Assembly (NCBI GenBank): GCA_907163345.1
Contig: CAJQUN010000004.1
Location: 12,925,235 to 12,989,234, forward strand
Direction of reading: 5' to 3'
Length of the DNA: 64,000 bases
Origin: Haberlea rhodopensis
Taxonomy: Eukaryota; Streptophyta; Magnoliopsida; Lamiales; Gesneriaceae
Below the pieces are notes generated by a model. The model had not been told where the DNA came from and ran no database searches. It was given only the letters and a program-made list of their open reading frames with translations. A program made the translations under genes and the position numbers. Shown in pieces: positions 58,225 through 64,000 of the stretch. Position 1 is the stretch's first letter. The number at the start of each line of letters is the position of its first letter.

Positions 58225-60125
58225 TGAATTAGGTATGAAACCTTTATAATTTTGGTAATATAACACATTAAATTTGTATAAACATTTACAATTTGGTATT
58301 AATTACACGTGATATTGGTATGAAACATCTACAATCATGATACTAATTACATATGAAATTGGCATGAAACATATACAACTTTAGTCTAATTACAAATTAT
58401 TTGTTATTGAAACATTTACAATTATTGTACTAATTACATATAAAATTGGTATGAAACATATACAACATTAGTACTTATTACATATGAATTCGGTATAAAA
58501 CATTTATAATTTTGGTATTAATTACACATGACATTGGTACGATATATTTACAATTATGGTACTAATTACATATGAAATTTGTATGAAATCTATACAACTT
58601 TGGTATTAATTACAAATGAAATTGGTATGAAAAATTTACAATTATGGTACTAATTACATATGAAATTGGTATAAAACATAAACAACTTTGGTATAATTAT
58701 AAATGATATTGGTATTGGAACATTTACAATTTGTACTAATTACATATGAAATTGATATGAAACATATACAACTTTGGTACTTATTACATATGAACTTGGT
58801 ATGAAACCTTTACAATTTTGGTACTACTTACACATGATATTGATATGAAACATTTATAATTATTGTACTAATTACATATGAAATTGGTATGAAATTTATA
58901 CAACTTTGGTACTAATTACTAGGGTGGGCAAATTATTTCGGGTATCGGGTACCCGACCCGATCGGGTTGGGTTTTTCAAAAAAAAAATTTGGATTCGGAT
59001 AACCCGAAATCCGACATTTAATTTTCGGGTTGGTGTGGGGTTTTGTTCTCATAACCCGAAATTTTGTTCGGATACCCGAACCCGATTATGCGTCTTGTCT
59101 TGTGTAAGTTTTAAATTTCGAATGCCATAAAATATCCATAAAATATCCGAAAAAATCAAAACCCAATCCAATAAAATAATTTACCCCAAAATCTCACTCT
59201 TCACTCTCACTTCTCGCCATCTCGACTTCTCGCTTCAGTACTTCACCCAAAATCTCAGCCTCTCGCACCCATCCCTACTCACGCACAGTCACATACGCAC
59301 TCATGCCCTCAGCACTCGCCCACTCACGCACTCACGTCCTCAGCAGTCAGCCTGCCCACGGCTCAACGTCTACCCCCTCAAGCTGTTAGCGGCTTCGCCT
59401 CATCGTCCGCCAGGCGCCAACGCAGACCAGGACGCCATCGCCTTGCGTACTGGACTCATCTTAAGGTTACTAGGTAAGGACTAAGGAGGGTGTTTATGAT
59501 TGTGAATATTGACAGATTTGGTGTTATTATTGTGAATTTTGTGATGAAAAGTTATATTGATAATTTTGTGAATTTGTGAATATGTAGAGTATTTTGAATT
59601 GTGGATGTGATGAAAAGTATATTGAGAATTTTGTGAATCTGTGAATTGTAATTTATAAATTCTCGTTACTTGAATTTTCGTTGTGCAATCTACGAATTTG
59701 TCGGAATTTTTGGTAGATTTTTTGTAAATTTTTTCCGAATTTAGGATAGAATTTTTGGGTAATTTCGATGGGTTCAAGAAAGTTGGTTCACAGTGTTTTG
59801 GCTTGTTATGGCAATAGTACTGAGACTCTCAATAAGTCACCCATTCTCTTCAGATCATCAGAAGCACGATTAAGGCGTGGAATCGAATTTTTGAAACATT
59901 CAAATTTTCGGGTACCCGAACAGTCGGGTTTCTTACAAATGATATTGGTATGAAATATTTACAATTATGATACTAATTACACATGATATTTCTATGAAAC
60001 ATTTACAATTATGGTACTAATTACATATGAAATTAGTATGAAATCTTTACAATTTTGGTACTAATTACACGTTATATTAGTATGAAACATTTACAATTAT
60101 GATACTAATTATATATGAAATTGAC
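58225..60125. repeat. 43-44-bp tandem repeat array, interrupted
   Basis: Repeats of the form 'aattggtatgaaaca', then 'tacaactttggtac', then 'taattacatatga' occur every 43-44 bp. About 15 copies precede 58919 and about four follow 59933. Copies are diverged and AT-rich. A hAT-like fragment (58920-59932) interrupts the array. No coding potential. Confidence 0.85.
58920..59932 (+). mobile_element. hAT-like fragment inside the tandem array
   Basis: The left end TAGGGTGGGCAAA with GGGTACCCGACCCG subterminal words is hAT-like. The right side ends in GGGTACCCGAACAGTCGGG words but lacks the matching terminal repeat, and only a short TTAC overlap duplicates the target. Between them lies a C-rich leader-like segment (59190-59460) with a possible splice donor (AGGTAAGG, about 59472) and a small frame at 59768-59953 (GSRKLVHSVLACYGNSTETL). 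These may be the transposon's own 5' exons or captured host sequence. Confidence 0.55.
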
Positions 60126-60807
60126 GAATATAACATTGAATTATTTGTTATTTATCTATAAGAAAACAACACAAAAGTTCTTGTTATGTTAAAAATAGTC
60201 AGTAATGAGATTTATGATTATCAATTTAAATAAAAAAAACAAATGCCAGTAAAGTTATTTTTATGATGATTTTATTGATTAATCATAAATATATTAAGTT
60301 AGAAGTTATTAATTTATATAATATAAAGTTAGTGAATTATCAATTCAATACGTTATTCTCAAATCCGTATAAGCAAATTATTAGAATATTTTATTAATTA
60401 ATCAAATATTACATTATCGAGTTTCTATGGTAAGTCATATTGTGGGAAATTAAGATATACTTATTTTATTGTTATATATATAATGTAAATCAAATAATGA
60501 ACATAACGTGCTTGTAGAATAATTAAAATATATATAATATATTTGTTTATAATAATTTACTCCATTATTATAGTATTTTATTTTGCAACCACTATTTCTT
60601 TAGTTATTATGAATTTATTCAACATTTTTTGTTATATTTACTTTACTATAGTTTGTTTCTATTTTACGATATTTATTTAATAGCATAACATATTTTTCTA
60701 GATAATTTTTATTTATATTTATCAATATAAAATAGTTGTCATTACATTACATATATAATATATATTGTATGTTAGTATATATAATTAAAATAAGATAATC
60801 AAGACAA

Positions 60808-60910
60808 TAGCTTAGTGGTTAGAAGCTGTCATACATGTTGGAGGTCAAGAGTTTAAATCTTCATCAACACACTTTAATTTTAAATATAAATATTTTAAAA
60901 AATAAAAAAA
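60808..60910 (+). mobile_element. SINE-like tRNA-derived head
   Basis: TAGCTTAGTGG (60808-60818) is a good pol III A box. GAGTTTAAATC (60849-60859), 31 nt downstream, is a decayed B box (consensus GGTTCRAATCC), followed by an A-rich tail near 60890-60908. The spacing fits a tRNA-derived SINE or tRNA pseudogene. There is no intact tRNA fold, so it is not a tRNA gene. Confidence 0.55.
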
Positions 60911-61095
60911 TCGTGGAACTGCCGGTTCAAAACCGACAGTTCGAATCGACGGTTCCACGGTTTTCGGGACCATAAATCGTAACCGACCCATACAGTAATG
61001 GGTCGGTTACGGTTCGGACCCATCGAACCGATTTAACGGGTAACCGGTCCGTTGACCCGGTTACGGGTCCGAGCCGGACCGCAGTTTATATTAAA
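60911..61095. repeat. GGTTCxxAACC-rich palindromic stretch
   Basis: A GC-rich segment of facing short words (GGTTCAAAACCGACAGTTCG, GGGTCGGTTACGG, CCGGTCCGTTGACCCGG) in an AT-rich background. It is typical of subterminal hAT MITE sequence; see 57960-58140. Ends were not defined. Confidence 0.5.
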
Positions 61096-62278
61096 CCGAG
61101 GTCACGTCGTCGCCTCTTGAACTAATAGTCGATAAGTTAATCTAAAATAAAATTTTTTATTTATCCCAATTTAGTCTAAATATTATTAATTTAACTATCG
61201 ATAAATTAATAAACTCTCTAGATTAATAAAATCTTATGATCCTAATATTATTAATTTATAGAAATTTTTATGTACATACGTTCGTGAGAGCGTTTAAAAC
61301 TTAGTGTCAAAATATTTTATATTTATGAAATAAAAATAATAATATTTATATTAATGGTAAGAGAGATAAAATTAATTTGCATATATCTTATGAAATAAAT
61401 ATTTTATATAATCAATATAGTATATTGATAATATGTACCAAATATATTTGTTTATAATATGGTAAATTCGTATAGATTATGATCTTAAATAAGTCGAAAA
61501 AATGAAATTATGATTAGAAAATGATGAATAGCAACACTCTAGGCCTCTTAGTTAATGAAATAATTGCATACAACATACTCTCTGAAAAATGGTTTATTTG
61601 ATTCATAGCCCTAAGATTACGATATGTGTCATATATATTTATATATTAGACAGTGACATGTGTCGGAGATTACGACACATGTTGCAACCTCCAAACTTGA
61701 AATATAACTTGCAGGCTTTTGTTTTTTGTTTGAAGCTATTTTATATGTGAGAATATATTAAATTTTACTTAATTATAATTTTAGCTACAATAAACTTTTA
61801 CATAAATTCTAATTATGTTGAAGTAATTTTGTTATCTAATTTGAGTTTTTATATTGACATGTTTTTCTCATAAAAATAACACTAATGCAAAGAGATAATA
61901 TTTCATGAAAAAATCGAAATATTTTTTAACTTAAAATTACTTACTATAAAAGTCAGCCACTTAATAATAATATATAGTATATATATACAGTATTTTGAAT
62001 TTGTGACCTATATTATTATATTTCATTATTATATAAATGAAGACTTGAATAGATGAGTTAGTTCCACTTTGAACAGCTTTTATAACATTTCCATATTTGT
62101 CTTCATATTATTTGCAATTTATACATACAATGACATATTTAATAAATACTTTAAATATATTTCACCAATAATATATTGTTGTGGTTTCGTGCATTGGAAA
62201 ATATGGTATTTGGATCCATGTATTTTGAAATGAATTAATTTTAATTTTTAATTTGAATCCCATTATGTATAATTAGAA
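61096..62278. other. AT-rich intergenic, no gene seen
   Basis: More than 1 kb of AT-rich DNA without ORFs or recognisable repeats. Confidence 0.45.
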
Positions 62279-62782
62279 GGGAAAATTACAAAAATCATCT
62301 TATAATTTAGTCCAAATTTCACTTTACAACCATTATTTGGAAAATTACAGTTTACATCCTCAACTTTCATTAACTGTAACACTTTGCATCATCTTGATTC
62401 GGTTTAATATTTTTATCGAAGATTTATCTACACATTCCATTATCGACATATATCCTCAAACTTAGATCCCCTTAAGCTAGTTATTGCAAATTTTTAAAAA
62501 AAAAATAAAAAAAATTTGGGGTGTCAAAATCACATTCTTTCCAAAATCAAATAACTGGATAATTTTGATACCCAAAATATTTTTTAGATTTTTTAAAAGT
62601 TGTAATAAGTAGCTTAAGAGGCTCTATATTTGACGATGTAAATTGATGATTGAATACGGTGATGAATCTTCGATAAAAATACCAAATCAAGTCAAGAGAA
62701 TGCAAAGTGTTACAATTTATAAAAATTGAGATTGCAACATAAAATTCGGACCAAACTATATGATGGCTTTTGTAATTTTCCC
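62279..62782. mobile_element. MITE, probably Mutator-type (504 bp)
   Basis: Arms face each other: left GGGAAAATTACAAAAATCAT from 62279, right 'atggcttttgtaattttccc' to 62782; the similarity extends about 160 bp inward (GTAACACTTTGCAT against GCAAAGTGTTAC). The 9 bp on each side, TAATTAGAA and TGATTAAAA, match at seven positions, compatible with an aged Mutator-type target duplication. The ORF at 62547-62846 is incidental. Confidence 0.7.
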
Positions 62783-64000
62783 TGATTAAAAAAGTAGTTA
62801 CATATTTCAAATTCCACATTCTACTCCAATGCATGATCGTATACATTACGAAATGATTTTAAATTATTATCAAATGTGATGAGAGTTGTGTATCCCAACA
62901 ATTCTTTTGTGCGATCGTGGATAGAGTTGCAAACATCTACCGTCTAAGAATAACCAATATGGCACATTAGCACACATGGTGCAGCCTTTCATGTCTACCT
63001 GTCGCTTAGAACAAGACTTTTGCACTGCCATTGTATAAAGAAATAAAGGTGCGCCTCGTTTAACATCTATACAGTTTGGCCTAGTAGTAAGCGATTGATC
63101 ATATCAAACTACATGTCATTTCAAATCCATTGATTTTAAAAAAAATTGATATCAAATCTTTCTACAAATCCAAACACGCTTAATTTACTAAAAAAAATCA
63201 CTTTTTACTTTGGAATCTGTCATAATAAGCACTGTTTTATTTCTTTTCCAGAAAAGCACATGGTTTCACTCACTTGAAACTCCTGTACAAGAATTCACAT
63301 CAATACTTGTTATAATTCATGAAACTTCTTTCCACAAATTCGCGTGATCACCAAGCCTACACGATAACAAATTTTATAGGAACCATCAAGCTACAAAGTT
63401 CCATATGTGCAGCATTTTGAGTTGAGCCCGAGCCAAAGAATTTAAACTCAAATTCACTCTTATTGAGCAGAGATTGAGCTCGAAAACTAGTCACCAAGAA
63501 ATTTTTACACTAGCAAGATCACTCGCTTCTCCAAACTCCCAGAGCGAATCCAACAAAACAAATAATGTTATCGATTTTATGGCCAACCCCATAAAAAGTG
63601 GCGAACCAGATGATTTTCAGAACCATATCCCGACATCGTGTTACTCCATCGTGTTACACTAATAAACACAACATCCACACAAGATTTATGGCAATCTACG
63701 CTATGTTTCTTGGTCTTCAAATTAACCAAGTGATGAACTGCATATTTCCAACCTAATGGCAAAAGTCAGCAATGCACAGCATACATGGAAAAGATTTTGT
63801 GAATCCCATATTTGAATATATACTATATAATAGATAATTCTGGACATGCCTCAGAAATCCCTTTTCAAATATTACTTCGATTACATTTTTTGCCCGAAGA
63901 GAAATGAAGCAAATTAACACAAGGAAAACATATACACAAATTAATATCAGAATGCTGAAAGATACACGTGGCAAATGACAGACGTTGCTTACAATATGAA
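62783..64000. other. Intergenic to right edge, no gene seen
   Basis: Short ORFs at 63474-63662 (plus), 63762-63577 and 63974-63753 (minus) have no protein signature or exon context. They could be parts of a gene that continues beyond the window, but nothing supports that here. Confidence 0.4.

Overview
This window is nuclear DNA from a flowering plant, probably a eudicot. The genes are split by many introns, the intergenic DNA is AT-rich, and most of the sequence is nested and decayed retrotransposons and DNA transposons. Two apparently intact protein-coding genes are visible, both on the plus strand: a minus-end-type kinesin of the KIN-14 class with a calponin-homology domain (29952-35307, 18 exons, 932 aa) and a PP2C protein phosphatase with a C-terminal zinc ribbon (43379-46296, 7 exons, 428 aa). 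A third host gene, a PRP38-type splicing factor (about 54025-57875, minus), is a broken copy.

Layout. 1-3595 is the 3' part of an Athila-like Ty3/gypsy element with a long 3' LTR. 3596-10099 is the 3' half of a Tat/Retand-type gypsy element: RNase H and integrase, a 55/98-bp tandem array, a spliced ORF on the opposite strand, and a 3' LTR. 11390-14235, 18082-20745 and about 39990-42130 are three decayed members of one Copia family; the first holds a near-intact 352-bp TRIM retrotransposon (12756-13107). 14575-15605 is a 1-kb foldback element and 16296-16642 a hAT-type MITE. 22720-24594 is another Copia remnant on the minus strand with an initiator-Met primer-binding site. 28759-29460 is a terminal-inverted-repeat element lying just upstream of the kinesin.

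47119-51540 is a decayed hAT transposon with BED-finger and transposase remnants. It is split by a 2.6-kb TG...CA element with a 5-bp target duplication, most simply a solo LTR. A LINE RNase H remnant follows (minus), then a short MITE and the PRP38 pseudogene, which carries a 788-bp hAT-type MITE. 57960-61090 holds a 43-44-bp tandem array invaded by a hAT fragment. The rest is AT-rich DNA in which I see no gene.

The genes do not form an operon or pathway. The two intact genes are independent housekeeping or signalling genes in a transposon-rich setting. I found no CRISPR array, rRNA gene or convincing functional tRNA gene. The best-supported unusual points are an AT-AC (U12-type) intron in the kinesin, a GC-AG intron in the phosphatase, clusters of GATCGATC palindromes in two unrelated long LTR-like sequences, the spliced antisense ORF of the Tat element, and the near-perfect TRIM. 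I saw no evidence for a wholly new biological system.
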